From NCBI GenBank assembly GCA_016713535.1, contig JADJOY010000028.1:108434-172433 (forward strand): a stretch of DNA of 64,000 nucleotides, read 5' to 3'. Both the position numbers and the translations under genes were made by a program. Numbering within the stretch: position 1 is the stretch's first letter; each line of letters begins with the position of its first letter. The stretch is from JADJOY01 sp016713535 [NCBI: Deltaproteobacteria bacterium]. GTDB lineage: Bacteria; JADJOY01. This document shows, in pieces, positions 46,761 to 55,990 of the stretch. A model generated the notes under the pieces. That model was not told where the DNA came from. It did no database searches and saw only the letters and a list, made by a program, of their open reading frames with translations.

Positions 46761-47003
46761 ATGGCGCGTCACCCTCGCCTCGTCATGAAGCCACTCACGG
46801 ACCGGAAGGCTCACTGGCCGACGCTCCGCCTCGGCGCCGGACGGGCGCTCTTGGTGCTCGGGCTCGCGGGGTTCGTGATCCCGCTCCTGCCAGGGACGCC
46901 CTTCTTGCTACTCGGTGCGTGGATCCTCGGCCCCGACCATCCCCACGTCCGGGACACCGTGGGCCGCGTCGAAGCCCTGTGGAAAGCGAGGAGACGATCA
47001 TGA
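46761..47003 (+). CDS. Small membrane protein, DUF454/YbaN-like
   Basis: An 80-aa protein with one long or two tightly packed helices: RALLVLGLAGFVIPLLPGTP followed by FLLLGAWILGPDHPHVRDTV. The G-x-x-I-P-L-L-P-x-T-P-F motif matches the first half of YbaN/DUF454 proteins, which are usually about 120 aa, so this is a short form. The start could instead be the internal ATG at 46785. Overlaps the next gene by 4 nt (ATGA). Confidence 0.6.
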   Translation: MARHPRLVMKPLTDRKAHWPTLRLGAGRALLVLGLAGFVIPLLPGTPFLLLGAWILGPDHPHVRDTVGRVEALWKARRRS

Positions 47004-47227
47004 ACCAGCCGACCCACCGCACCGTCGCCCGGCCGCGCGATGCCGCCACACGCCGCCGGCCGCCCGCCGCGACGGTGCCCGCGCCACCGGAGCTCTGCCC
47101 GCGCTGCCGCGGCTCGTTCGTGATGACCCAGGTCCGCGACGGGCGCTTGAGCGTCGAGTGCCCGCTGTGCGGCCGGCTGTGGGCCTGGGCGCGGAGCCGG
47201 TTCGCGGCCTCGCGCCCGTCCGCCTGA
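47000..47227 (+). CDS. Small zinc-ribbon protein
   Basis: A 75-aa protein with two CxxC knuckles: PELCPRCRGSFVMTQVRDG and VECPLCGRLWAWARSRF, preceded by a basic, Pro-rich leader. It binds one Zn by inference. Translationally coupled to the preceding membrane-protein gene (ATGA overlap, GAGGAG ribosome site), so the two probably act together. Confidence 0.6.
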   Translation: MNQPTHRTVARPRDAATRRRPPAATVPAPPELCPRCRGSFVMTQVRDGRLSVECPLCGRLWAWARSRFAASRPSA

Positions 47228-47238
47228 CCGAGGCGCCG

Positions 47239-50200
47239 TCAGACCGCCTCGTCCCGTCGTGCCACGACCCCGTAGAGCGCGGGCAACACGAGGAGGGTGA
47301 GCGCGGTGCTCGTCACCAGGCCACCCACCACCACCGTCGCCACCGGTCGCTGGACCTCCGCGCCGGTGCCGGTCGCGAGCGCCATCGGCAGGAACCCGAG
47401 CGACGCCACCAGCGCCGTCATCAGCACCGGCCGGAGTCGCGTGACCGCACCCCGTCTCAACGCTTCGTCGAGCGGCACCCCGTCCGCGCGGAGCTGCTGC
47501 ACGAAGGTGATCATCACCAGACCGTTGAGCACCGCGATCCCCGACAGGGCGATGAAGCCCACCGCCGCGGAGATCGAGAACGGCATCGCGCGCGCCCACA
47601 GCGCCAGCACTCCTCCGCTCAGCGCGAGCGGCACTCCGCTGAACACCAGCAGCGCGTCGCGCGCCGAGCCGAGCGAGCCGTAGAGCAGTACGAAGATCAG
47701 CGCGAAGCACAGCGGCACCACCACGGTTAGCCGCTTTTTCGCGGCGTGCAGGTTCTCGAACTGACCGCCCCAGTCGAGCCAGGTGCCCGCGGGGAGGCGG
47801 ACGTTGGCCCCGATCCGCTCGCCTGCCTCCTCGACGAACGAGCCGAGGTCGCGGTCGCGCACGTTGGTCTGGACCACGATGCGGCGCTTGCCGTTCTCGC
47901 GGCTGATCTGGTTCGGCCCCTCGGTGAGCTCGAGTGACGCCACCTCGCCGAGTGGCAGGAACCGGCCGGCGGCCGAGCCGGCGCTCGCGGCGGCGTCCCG
48001 CTCGTCGACGTGCTCGAGCGGGACCGGCAGGTTGCGGAGCGCGCCCGGATCGCCGCGAAACGCCTCCGGCAGGCGCACCACCAGGTCGAACCGCCGGTCG
48101 CCTTCGAACACGTGTCCGGCCGCACGGCCCCCGACCGCGATCGAGGCGACCTCGTGGACGGCCGCCACCGTGAGCCCATAACGCGCGAGGGCGTCGCGGT
48201 CCACGTCCAGGCTCAAGAGCGGCAAGCCGCCCACTTGCTCCACGCGCACGCCGTCGGCGCCGCGTACCGCGCGCAGCTCGGCGGCGATGCGGGCGGCGAC
48301 GGGCGCGAGCGCGTCGAGGTCGTCGCCGAAGAGTTTGACCGCCACGTCGGAGCGCACCCCGGCGATCAGCTCGTTGAAGCGCATCGCGATCGGCTGCGTG
48401 AACTCGTAGTTGTTGCCGAGGAGGCCCGCGAGCGCGTGCTCGATGCTCTCGGCGACGTCGGCCTTCGTCATCGCGGGGTCGGGCCAGCCGTCGCGGGGCT
48501 TCAGCACCACGAAGGTGTCCGAGACGTTGGGCGGCATCGGATCGGCCGCCATCTCGGCGGTGCCGGTCTTGGAGAACACGAACGCCACCTCGGGGACGGT
48601 ACCGATCGCGCGCTCGACGTCGCGCTGCATCGCGGTCGACTGGGCGAGGCCCGTGCTCGGGATGCGCATCGCGTGGATCGCGAAGTCGAGTTCCCCCAGG
48701 GTGGGCACGAACTCCTGGCCGAGGCGGGTGAACAGCCACGCGGACGCGGCGAACAGCACCACCGCCGCGCCGACCACCGCTCCCCGCCACCGCATCGCGA
48801 GGCGCAGCGCCGGCTCGTACGCGGCCCGCGCCAGCCGGATCACGGGGTTTTCGCGCTCGTCGACCCGGCCCGTGATCACGGTGGCCACCATCGCGGGAAC
48901 GAACGTGAAGGCGAGCGCGAACGCGGCGAGCAACGCGAAGATCACCGTCAGCGCCATCGGGCGGAACATCTTCCCCTCGACCCCGGTCAAGAACAGGATC
49001 GGCACGTACACGGTGATGATGATCGCGCCGCCGAACACCGCCGGCCCGAGCACCTGCTTGCTGGCGTGAAGGGTCACTTCGAGACGCTCGCCGAGGGTCA
49101 GGGCGCGGCCCAGCTTGTGCTGGCGCTCGGCCAGGAGCCGCAAGCAGTTCTCGACGATGATCACCGACCCGTCCACGATGAGCCCGAAGTCGATCGCGCC
49201 GAGGCTCATCAGGTTCCCGCTGGTGCGGCTCTGCACCATGCCGATCGCGGTGAGCAGCATCGACAGGGGGATCGCGAGCGCCGTCAGCAGCGCGGCGCGG
49301 AAGTTCCCGAGCAACCCGAACAGCACCACGATCACCAGCACCGCTCCCTCGACGAGGTTCCGCTGGACCGTGCGGATCGTGGCATCGACGAGATCGGTGC
49401 GGTCGAGGACCGTCTTCATCTCGATGTCGGGCGGGAGCGTCTTCGCCACCGTGGCCGCGACGGCGTCCACTGCGCGCGCCACCACCCGGCTGTTCTCGCC
49501 GATCCGCATGAGAGCCGTGCCGACCACCACCTCCTCACCCGCCTCGGTGGCGCTGCCGGTCCGCATCTCCGGTCCGATGCCCACCCACGCCACGTCCCGG
49601 ACGTGCACCGGCACGCCACGGACCTCGCGCACCACGATCGCGGCGATCTGGTCCGCGCGCTGGATCCGTCCGGTGGCGCGCACCGCCCACGCCTCGCCGT
49701 TCGACTCGATGTACCCCGCGCCGGCGCTCACGTTGTTGGCCTCGAGGGCCTCGACGAGGTCGCGGAAGGTCAGCCCGTGGGCGATCAGCAACGCCGGGTC
49801 GGGCTGGACGTGGAACTGCTTGACGTACCCGCCGATCGCGTCGATGCCAGCCACGCCGCGCACGGTCTTGAGCTGGGGACGAACGATCCAGTCCTGCACC
49901 GTCCGCAGGTAGGCCGCGCGCTCGAGGTCGGTGACGAGCCGCTCGCCCTCCGGTGTCAGGTACGAGCCATCGAGCTGCCAGCCGGGCTCGCCGTCCGACG
50001 CGCGAGCTCCCGCTCCGCCAGGGTGCGCGAAGCGCACGACCCACATGTAGATCTCGCCGAGCCCGGTCGCGATCGGTCCCATCACCGGCTCGGTGTCGTC
50101 GGGCAAGCCGTCGCGGACCTCGGTGAGCCGCTCGGCGATCTGCTGCCGCGCGAAGTAGAGGTCGACGCCCTCGTCGAACACCGCGGTGACCTGGGAGAAG

Positions 50201-50466
50201 CCGTTTCGCGACAGCGAGCGCGTGTAGGCGAGCCCCGGGATCCCCGCCAGCGCCGTCTCCACCGGGAACGTGACCTGCTTCTCGACCTCGGTGGGCGAGA
50301 GCGCCGCGTTCTCGGTGTTGATCTGGACCTGGTTGTTGGTGATGTCGGGAACGGCGTCGATCGGCAACACCGCGAGCGACCACGCGCCGAAGGCTGCGGC
50401 GATGGCGGTCGCGAGTAGCACGAAGCCCCGGCGATGGAGCGAGAAGCGCAGGATCCGCTCGAGCAT
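47239..50466 (-). CDS. czcA: CzcA-type heavy-metal RND efflux pump
   Basis: A 1075-aa inner-membrane RND protein. The N-terminus FSLHRRGFVLLATAIAAAFG is followed by DAVPDITNNQVQINTE, the universal HME start. The helix-4 proton-relay motif is AIDFGLIVDGSVIIVENC (DFGxxVDGxVxxVEN), the HME-1 pattern associated with Zn/Co/Cd, not the Cu/Ag pattern. The two large periplasmic loops and about 12 helices are intact. It exports divalent cations from the periplasm or cytoplasm through CzcB and CzcC. Last gene of the leftward operon, 9 bp after czcB. Confidence 0.94.
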   Translation of the reverse strand: MLERILRFSLHRRGFVLLATAIAAAFGAWSLAVLPIDAVPDITNNQVQINTENAALSPTEVEKQVTFPVETALAGIPGLAYTRSLSRNGFSQVTAVFDEGVDLYFARQQIAERLTEVRDGLPDDTEPVMGPIATGLGEIYMWVVRFAHPGGAGARASDGEPGWQLDGSYLTPEGERLVTDLERAAYLRTVQDWIVRPQLKTVRGVAGIDAIGGYVKQFHVQPDPALLIAHGLTFRDLVEALEANNVSAGAGYIESNGEAWAVRATGRIQRADQIAAIVVREVRGVPVHVRDVAWVGIGPEMRTGSATEAGEEVVVGTALMRIGENSRVVARAVDAVAATVAKTLPPDIEMKTVLDRTDLVDATIRTVQRNLVEGAVLVIVVLFGLLGNFRAALLTALAIPLSMLLTAIGMVQSRTSGNLMSLGAIDFGLIVDGSVIIVENCLRLLAERQHKLGRALTLGERLEVTLHASKQVLGPAVFGGAIIITVYVPILFLTGVEGKMFRPMALTVIFALLAAFALAFTFVPAMVATVITGRVDERENPVIRLARAAYEPALRLAMRWRGAVVGAAVVLFAASAWLFTRLGQEFVPTLGELDFAIHAMRIPSTGLAQSTAMQRDVERAIGTVPEVAFVFSKTGTAEMAADPMPPNVSDTFVVLKPRDGWPDPAMTKADVAESIEHALAGLLGNNYEFTQPIAMRFNELIAGVRSDVAVKLFGDDLDALAPVAARIAAELRAVRGADGVRVEQVGGLPLLSLDVDRDALARYGLTVAAVHEVASIAVGGRAAGHVFEGDRRFDLVVRLPEAFRGDPGALRNLPVPLEHVDERDAAASAGSAAGRFLPLGEVASLELTEGPNQISRENGKRRIVVQTNVRDRDLGSFVEEAGERIGANVRLPAGTWLDWGGQFENLHAAKKRLTVVVPLCFALIFVLLYGSLGSARDALLVFSGVPLALSGGVLALWARAMPFSISAAVGFIALSGIAVLNGLVMITFVQQLRADGVPLDEALRRGAVTRLRPVLMTALVASLGFLPMALATGTGAEVQRPVATVVVGGLVTSTALTLLVLPALYGVVARRDEAV

Positions 50467-50475
50467 GGGTTCGCC

Positions 50476-51447
50476 TCAGTGCTCGTGCTCGGCCTCGGAC
50501 TTGCCGAGCTCCGCCTTGAGCAGGAACGTGTTGGTCACGGCGACGCGCTCGCCCGCCGCGAGTCCCGACAGCACCTCGACGCGCGTCCGGCCCCGGCGGC
50601 CGAGCACGACGGCGCGCGGCTCGACGTGCTCGGACACCACGAACACGCTCGGCCGGCCCTCCACCGTCTGCACCGCGCTCGCCGCCACCTGCACGTCCAC
50701 GGGTACCAGATCGAGGACGGTGGCGGCGACGAACATCCCGGGGCGCCACGCACCAGCGCCGTTCTCCACCACGACACGCGCCGTGGCGGTGCGGGTGGCG
50801 GGATCGAGCACCGGAGTCACGTAGCGGATGGGCGCTGTGACGGTGACGTCGCCCGGGGCCGTGCGCACGCTCACGAGCTGGCCCACGCGCACGTGCCCGA
50901 GCTCCTTCTGGTGGACGCGCAGGTCCACCCACACGGCGCCGAGGTCGGCGACCACGAACGCCTCGTGGTCGCTGCCGACCGCCTCGCCGCGGGTGATGTG
51001 CTTGGCGATCACCACCCCGTCGACGAGCGTCGTCAACTCGTAGGGCGAGAGGCTCTCGCTCGACTCGACGATCGCCAGCACCTCGCCCTTGCGCACGCGG
51101 TCACCGACGTTGCGACGGACCTCGCGCACGATGCCGGGGAAGCGTGGCGTGATGTGCGCGAGACGGTCGCCGTCCGGATGGACCTCGCCCACCAGCTCGA
51201 CGCCGCCGTCGAGCGCACCGCTCTGGGCCTCGCCGACGGTGATCCCGAAGCGAGCCAGGTCGCCTGGGCGGACCGCGAGCTCGCCTTCGGCGTGGCCATC
51301 CTCGGATCCGTGCTCGGCTCCGTGCTCGGACCCATGCCCGGAACCGTGCTCGTCGTCGTGCGGCCCGGACGCCAACGCCGCCGCGGCCAGGCTGACCACC
51401 AGCACCAGGCCGAGCACCCACCCGATCTCGTGTCGTCTCCGGCTCAT
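50476..51447 (-). CDS. czcB: CzcB-type periplasmic adaptor (membrane fusion protein)
   Basis: A 323-aa adaptor. One N-terminal membrane anchor (WVLGLVLVVSLAAAALA) is followed directly by a His/Asp/Glu-rich segment (GPHDDEHGSGHGSEHGAEHG), a likely periplasmic metal chelator. The barrel-sandwich halves are VELVGEVHPDGDRLAHITPR with GIVREVRRNVGDRVRKGEVL, and then SPYELTTLVDGVVIAKHITR. The hairpin between them is nearly absent, as in short HME adaptors. ATG 51447 overlaps the czcC stop by 4 nt. Confidence 0.92.
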   Translation of the reverse strand: MSRRRHEIGWVLGLVLVVSLAAAALASGPHDDEHGSGHGSEHGAEHGSEDGHAEGELAVRPGDLARFGITVGEAQSGALDGGVELVGEVHPDGDRLAHITPRFPGIVREVRRNVGDRVRKGEVLAIVESSESLSPYELTTLVDGVVIAKHITRGEAVGSDHEAFVVADLGAVWVDLRVHQKELGHVRVGQLVSVRTAPGDVTVTAPIRYVTPVLDPATRTATARVVVENGAGAWRPGMFVAATVLDLVPVDVQVAASAVQTVEGRPSVFVVSEHVEPRAVVLGRRGRTRVEVLSGLAAGERVAVTNTFLLKAELGKSEAEHEH

Positions 51448-52724
51448 CTCGACTCTCCCTCCTGGAACGCGAGCTCGAGCGCGACCGCGGCGCGCTGGTG
51501 TCGCTCCAGCTCGTCGATCAGCTCGAGCCGCAGCTCGAACAGCGAACGTTGCGTCTCGAGGACGTCGGTGAGGCGGAAGAGCCCGCGCTGGTACGCCTCG
51601 CGGGCCTCCCGGTAGACGCCCTCCGCTTCGGGTAGCAGCGAGCCGCGCAGGCGGTCGACTCGCGCGAACGCGGCGCTCGCCTCGTGGTGCAGCGCCCGCA
51701 CCGCGGCGGCGCTCTCGATCCGCGCGGCGTCCGCTCGATCCGCGCTCACCATCGACGACCTGCGCGCCGCCTCGATCGCGCCCTGGTTGCGGTCGAAGAG
51801 CGGCAGAGGCACTCCGACGGATGCGACCATCGCCACGTCGTCGTCGGCCGCGAGGTGGCGGACGCCGACGCCCAACCGCAGGCCCGGCGCGGCGCGCGCC
51901 TCCTCCAGCGCGAGGACGGCGCGGGCTCGTGCTCCCTCGTCGCCGAAGCGCGACACCGCGGGCCAGGCCTCGACCTTCGCGAGCAGCTCGTCGATCGCCG
52001 GCGGCGCCTCGAGCCGCGCGAGGTCGCCGCGGACCGCCTCGAACGTGGGCTCGCTCGCGCCCCACGAGGCTGCGAGCGCGAGGCGCGCCGCCGCAAGCTC
52101 CTGGCCGAGCCGATCCACCTCGGTGTCGGCGCGGCTCACCGCGAGCGCCGCACGTTTCGCCTCCACCACCGCGGCCGCGCCCGCGCGCACCCCGCGCTCG
52201 ACGGTCGCGAGGAGTGCGCGCTCCAGCTCGGCCGACTCGCGCGCCCGGGCCAGGCGCTCCTGGGCGGCCAGGGTGCGAACGAAGGCGTCCGCGGTGGCGA
52301 GCCGAACGGCGCGGCGCGCCTCGCGGTGATCCCACTCGGTCAGCCGGCGATCGAGCTGCGCGAGCTCGACCCGCCGCTCACGTTTCGCGCCGAGCTCGAG
52401 CGGCATCGATACGCCGAGGGTCGTCTCGGCTTCGTTCCAGGCCCGCGCGTTCCCCGTCCCGGCGAAGTTCTCCTGCTCGAGCTCGACATCCGGGTTGGGC
52501 GGCAGCGACGCCTGCAGCGCTTCCGCGTCGCGGACCTCGAGCTCGGCGCGGAAGCCGCGTAGCGACGGCGCGCGGTCCGCGGCCGCCGCCAGCGCGTCCT
52601 GGAGGGAGAGCACGCCTCGCGGCTCGGCCCCCGCGCTCGCGGACGCCGGAAACCGAGCCAGCACCGCGAATCCGAAGAACAACCACCACGACCAGCGGAG
52701 TCGATCGACGACGAGCCGCACCAT
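51444..52724 (-). CDS. czcC: CzcC-type outer-membrane efflux protein (TolC family)
   Basis: About 427 aa. Signal peptide (LFFGFAVLARFPASASAG), then the TolC/OEP repeat pattern: LSLQDALAAAADRAPSLRGF with NPDVELEQENFAGTGNARAW in repeat one and LRLGVGVRHLAADDDVAMVA, VGVPLPLFDRNQGAIEAARR in repeat two. Long amphipathic helices between them form the periplasmic tunnel. ATG 52724 has GAGGTG close upstream; a GTG at 52730 is also possible. Confidence 0.92.
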   Translation of the reverse strand: MVRLVVDRLRWSWWLFFGFAVLARFPASASAGAEPRGVLSLQDALAAAADRAPSLRGFRAELEVRDAEALQASLPPNPDVELEQENFAGTGNARAWNEAETTLGVSMPLELGAKRERRVELAQLDRRLTEWDHREARRAVRLATADAFVRTLAAQERLARARESAELERALLATVERGVRAGAAAVVEAKRAALAVSRADTEVDRLGQELAAARLALAASWGASEPTFEAVRGDLARLEAPPAIDELLAKVEAWPAVSRFGDEGARARAVLALEEARAAPGLRLGVGVRHLAADDDVAMVASVGVPLPLFDRNQGAIEAARRSSMVSADRADAARIESAAAVRALHHEASAAFARVDRLRGSLLPEAEGVYREAREAYQRGLFRLTDVLETQRSLFELRLELIDELERHQRAAVALELAFQEGESR

Positions 52725-52844
52725 GAGCACCTCGACGAGCGGGGTGAGGCGGCCGCCCCGGGCACGCCGGGACGTCCGCGCGAACGGTGATCCGGCCCCG
52801 TCAGCGGGGGCCGGGCCGTGCCGGAAGGAACCGCGGGGAGCGGC

Positions 52845-53258
52845 TCAGATCCGGAGGATCCGCAGGTCGAGGTGCGTGGGCGCGCAAGGCGCGCTGGCGA
52901 GGTCGTGGACGAACGGGGCGCCGCGGGACGGGACGACAGGCGGCGGCGCGAGCGAGGCGAGCGCGGGGGCATCCGCAAAGGGCGGCGCGGCGGCGGTGAG
53001 GCCGCTCGCGGCCCGGATCGTCTCGGGAGTCGTGGCGAGCTCGACGTCGGTGCACGGACCGTGCGCGTCCAGCGCCACACCGTGGCAGCCGGGCTCGAGG
53101 GCCACCGGCGCATCCGGGTGCGCGGACGCCTCGACGGCGAGGTGCGTCCGGGAGACGCACAGCGCTCCGCCGAAAGCGAACACCGGCGACGCGAGCGAAC
53201 TCACCAGCGTGAGCAGGCTCGCGAGCAACGCGGCGCGGCGATCGGAGAGTGGTTTCAT
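52845..53258 (-). CDS. Small secreted protein heading the czc operon
   Basis: A 137-aa protein with a signal peptide (RAALLASLLTLVSSLASPVF, predicted cleavage after AFA/G). The mature part has five Cys and several His (LCVSRTHLAVEASAHPD, EPGCHGVALDAHGPCTDVEL, SAPCAPTHLDL), a plausible periplasmic metal-binding set. Similar small Cys/His secreted proteins precede czcCBA genes in other genomes, with unknown function. About 120 bp separates it from czcC on the same strand. A promoter candidate lies just upstream. Confidence 0.65.
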   Translation of the reverse strand: MKPLSDRRAALLASLLTLVSSLASPVFAFGGALCVSRTHLAVEASAHPDAPVALEPGCHGVALDAHGPCTDVELATTPETIRAASGLTAAAPPFADAPALASLAPPPVVPSRGAPFVHDLASAPCAPTHLDLRILRI

Positions 53259-53288
53259 TCGGCGCGCGGCTCGGGCGGGTGGAGAGCG

Positions 53289-53317
53289 ATCCTAACCCGC
53301 GCTAGAACGACGCACAA
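53289..53317 (-). promoter_or_regulatory. Candidate promoter of the czc operon
   Basis: TTGTGC at 53317-53312, a 17-nt spacer and TAGGAT at 53294-53289 lie about 30 nt upstream of the first czc-operon start codon. The -35 is a weak match (3 of 6), the -10 moderate (4 of 6). The -35 ends one base before the GTG of the divergent glycosyltransferase gene. No clear metal-regulator palindrome was seen. Confidence 0.4.
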
Positions 53318-53318
53318 G

Positions 53319-54435
53319 GTGAGCACCGGGCGGGTGGTGTGGAGAGTGCTGCGCGCCGAGGGCTGGCGCGCGGTGGTGCGGCGAACCCTCGATCGGCTCG
53401 ACGAGCGAGTCGCCGCGCGCGCGCGCGTCGACGGCGAGCGGCGCGCCCGGGCCGCGCCGCTCCTGAACGTGCTCGGCACCGCACCCGCGCGGCGTCTGGG
53501 CGGCCTGCCCACCCAGCTCCTCGCTCGCCTCGACGAGGAGAGCCGGAGCCGGACCATCGCGCTCCTCCACCCGCTGCGGCGGGGCTATCGCGTGCAACTC
53601 TGGCTCGACGATACGCGCAGCGCCGTGGTCCTCGACGCGCCGAGCGACCTCGCGAGCGCCGTCGTCGAAGCCGCCACCCGCGTCGGCGCCAGCGCGATCC
53701 ACCTCGAGGGCACAGGCGCGATCGCGCCGCGTACGCTGCGCGATCTCTCCACCTCGCCTCTCCCGCTCGTGGTGTCCGTCCACGACTTCGCGAGCTGGTG
53801 CCCGACCGCGCACCTGCTCGAGGTGCCGGCGCGGCGCTTCTGCGCCTTCTCGGCCGACGCCGAGCGCTGCGGCCGTTGCCTCGCCGCCACGGGCCTCGCG
53901 GGGAGGCCACCTCGTCGAGCCCGTGGCGCGCGCCCTCCGCGCCCGGCACCCGGCGCTCGAGGTGCACGTCCTCGGCGGCGGTGACGCCTCGCTGCTGCTC
54001 GCGCTCCGGCGGGTGCCGGGTGTCGAGGTCCACGGCTACTACCGCGCCGGCACGCTACCCGCCCGCCTCGCGCACATCGGCGCGAACGTGGCCGTGGCGC
54101 CGTCGATCGTCCCGGAGGCCTTCCAGCTCACGCTCTCGGAGTGCTGGCTCGCGGGGGTACCGTGCGTGGTGTTCGACCACGGCGCCGCCGCCGAGCGCAT
54201 CCGCGCTCACGGCGGCGGCCGGCGGGTGCCGCTCGACGCGGGTGCCTCGGGGCTCGTCGCCGCCATCGAGGAGGTGCTCACGGATCCGGCCTCCCGTGAC
54301 CTCGGCCGCGCCACCGCCAGCGTGCCGAGCTGCGCCGCGGTGGCGGGGGCCCACCTCGCGCTCTATGCCGAGCTCGGGCTCGCGGTCTCGACCACCCCTG
54401 CCGACACGACGCCGTCGAAGCGCGTCGACGCGTAG
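53319..54435 (+). pseudogene. Glycosyltransferase with internal deletion and frame change
   Basis: The N-terminal part from GTG 53319 includes RGYRVQLWLDDTRSAVVLDA, PLVVSVHDFASWCPTAHLLE and CAFSADAERCGRCLAATGLAG. This is a GT4-like first domain with the VHDF...CP and CGRC cysteine features often seen in surface-polysaccharide transferases. Near 53900 the frame changes and the protein resumes deep in the second domain: GGHLVEPVARALRARHPALE, VAPSIVPEAFQLTLSECWLA, GVPCVVFDHGAAAERI. Roughly 150-250 residues between are missing, including the usual GRxxxxKG donor-site start. Either a real deletion or a misassembly. The 3' end overlaps the convergent ABC ATPase gene by 73 bp. Confidence 0.7.
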
Positions 54436-55148
54436 GCGTCGAGCACCGCGCGCGGCTCGCCGTCGGCGGCGATCCGGCCCGCCTCCAGCCACAGGCAGCG
54501 GTCGCAGTTGGCGAGGATCTCGTCAGGCACGTGGGAGGCCAGCACCACCGTCGCGCCGTCGCGGCGCAGCTCGGCGAGGCGCGCCTCGCAGCGCTTCACG
54601 AACGCGGCGTCGCCCACGCCGAGCACCTCGTCGAGCACCAGGATGTCGGCCCGCCACGCGGTCGCCACCGCGAACCCGAGCCGCACGATCATGCCCGCCG
54701 AGTAGCTGCGGATGGGCGCGCGGATCAGGTCGCCGAGACCGCTGAACTCGACGATGTGGCCGGCGCGCGCGGCAATCTCGCGGCGGCTGCGACCGAGCAG
54801 GAGGGCGTTCAGGTACACGTTCTCGAGCCCGGTGAGCTCGTGGTCGAAGCCCGCGCCGAGGGCGAGGATCGGCGCCACCCTCCCGGCCAGCCGCGCGCTC
54901 CCGCGGGTGGGTTCGAGGACGCCGCACAGCACCTTGAGCAGCGTGCTCTTGCCGGCGCCGTTGCGCCCCACGACTCCGACACTCTCGCCGCGCCCGACCT
55001 CGAACGACACGTCGCGGAGCGCCCACAGGTCCTCGTACACGAGCCCGCCCTTCATCCAGTGGATCGCGTACTCCTTGAGCGAGTGGGCGCGCTGCTTGGC
55101 GAGGCGATAACGCAGCGAAACGCCGTCGAGACGGATGATGGGGCTCAT
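54363..55148 (-). CDS. wzt: Wzt/KpsT-type polysaccharide ABC transporter ATPase
   Basis: A 261-aa ATPase. Walker A GRNGAGKST is at residues 61-69, signature SYSAGMIVRLGFAVATAW, Walker B DILVLDEVLGVGD and switch VVLASHVPDEI. The opening (IRLDGVSLRYRLAKQRAHSL, KEYAIHWMKGG) is typical of O-antigen/capsule/teichoic-acid exporters. It lacks the C-terminal carbohydrate-binding domain found in cap-recognising Wzt, so it probably works like KpsT-type exporters. Overlaps the permease gene by 4 nt. Flanked by glycosyltransferase genes. Confidence 0.88.
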   Translation of the reverse strand: MSPIIRLDGVSLRYRLAKQRAHSLKEYAIHWMKGGLVYEDLWALRDVSFEVGRGESVGVVGRNGAGKSTLLKVLCGVLEPTRGSARLAGRVAPILALGAGFDHELTGLENVYLNALLLGRSRREIAARAGHIVEFSGLGDLIRAPIRSYSAGMIVRLGFAVATAWRADILVLDEVLGVGDAAFVKRCEARLAELRRDGATVVLASHVPDEILANCDRCLWLEAGRIAADGEPRAVLDAYASTRFDGVVSAGVVETASPSSA

Positions 55149-55936
55149 AGGTAGAACGGGATCCGGCTCGCCGCGCGCGCGAAGCTGCGCGCGCCGAGCG
55201 CGAACGAGGCGACCGCGAGCAGCACGCCGAGGGCGAGCTCGCCGGCGGGGGCGACGTGCCCGGTGACGATCGGGTCGCGAAACACCTGCAGCACGTGGCG
55301 CAGCGGGTTCAGGTCGACCAGCCAGCGGTAGCGCTCCGGCACGATCTCGAGCGGGTAGAAGACCGGCGTCAGGTACATCACCGTGGTCAGGATCACGCCG
55401 ACCATCTCGACGATGTCGGTGAAGAACACCGCGAGCGGCGACACCGCGAGCCCGACACCGAGCGTGAAGAGCGCCGCCAGCGCGATCGCCACCGGCAGGA
55501 ACCACAGCCCGGGGCCGAAGCGATGGCCGGTGACCAGCGCGATGGCCGCCAGCGGCACCAGCGCCAGCACCAGGTTCACGACGCCGGAGAGCACGGTGGC
55601 GAGCGGGAAGATCGCCTTGGGCACCGGCACCTTGAGCAGCAGGTTGGCGTTGCCGCGCAGGCTGTTCATCGACGCCACGACGCTCTGCGCGAAGAAGTTC
55701 CAGAACAGGATCCCGGCCAGCGCATACACCGGGTAGCTCGGCACCTCGAAGCGGAACGCGGTGCTGAACACCACCATCAGCACCCCCATCGTGAGGAGCG
55801 GCTGGAGCATCGTCCAGACGAAGCCGATGGCCGAGCGCCGGTAGCGCACCTTGAGGTCGCGGGCGACGAGCGCCAGCACCAGGTCGCGGTAGCGCAGCAG
55901 ATCTCCCATGGCGGCGCGTCGTTTGTACACGGGCAT
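55145..55936 (-). CDS. wzm: Wzm-type polysaccharide ABC transporter permease
   Basis: A 263-aa ABC-2 permease with six helices. LVARDLKVRYRRSAIGFVWT is followed by MLQPLLTMGVLMVVFSTAF, the hallmark start of Wzm/TagG/KpsM proteins. The amphipathic interface region and ILTTVMYLTPVFYPLEIVPE are also typical. Pairs with the ATPase downstream (ATGA overlap) to export lipid-linked polysaccharide. Divergent from the GT-C gene by about 55 bp. Confidence 0.9.
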   Translation of the reverse strand: MPVYKRRAAMGDLLRYRDLVLALVARDLKVRYRRSAIGFVWTMLQPLLTMGVLMVVFSTAFRFEVPSYPVYALAGILFWNFFAQSVVASMNSLRGNANLLLKVPVPKAIFPLATVLSGVVNLVLALVPLAAIALVTGHRFGPGLWFLPVAIALAALFTLGVGLAVSPLAVFFTDIVEMVGVILTTVMYLTPVFYPLEIVPERYRWLVDLNPLRHVLQVFRDPIVTGHVAPAGELALGVLLAVASFALGARSFARAASRIPFYL

Positions 55937-55990
55937 CCCGGTGCTGGCTATCGAAAGTCGACCCCCGCGGATCTAAGTTGACCCGCATCC

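Noticed and set aside
48010-50418. An 802-codon plus-strand frame opposite czcA
   Set aside because: Shadow frame; czcA on the minus strand is full length with all HME-RND motifs.
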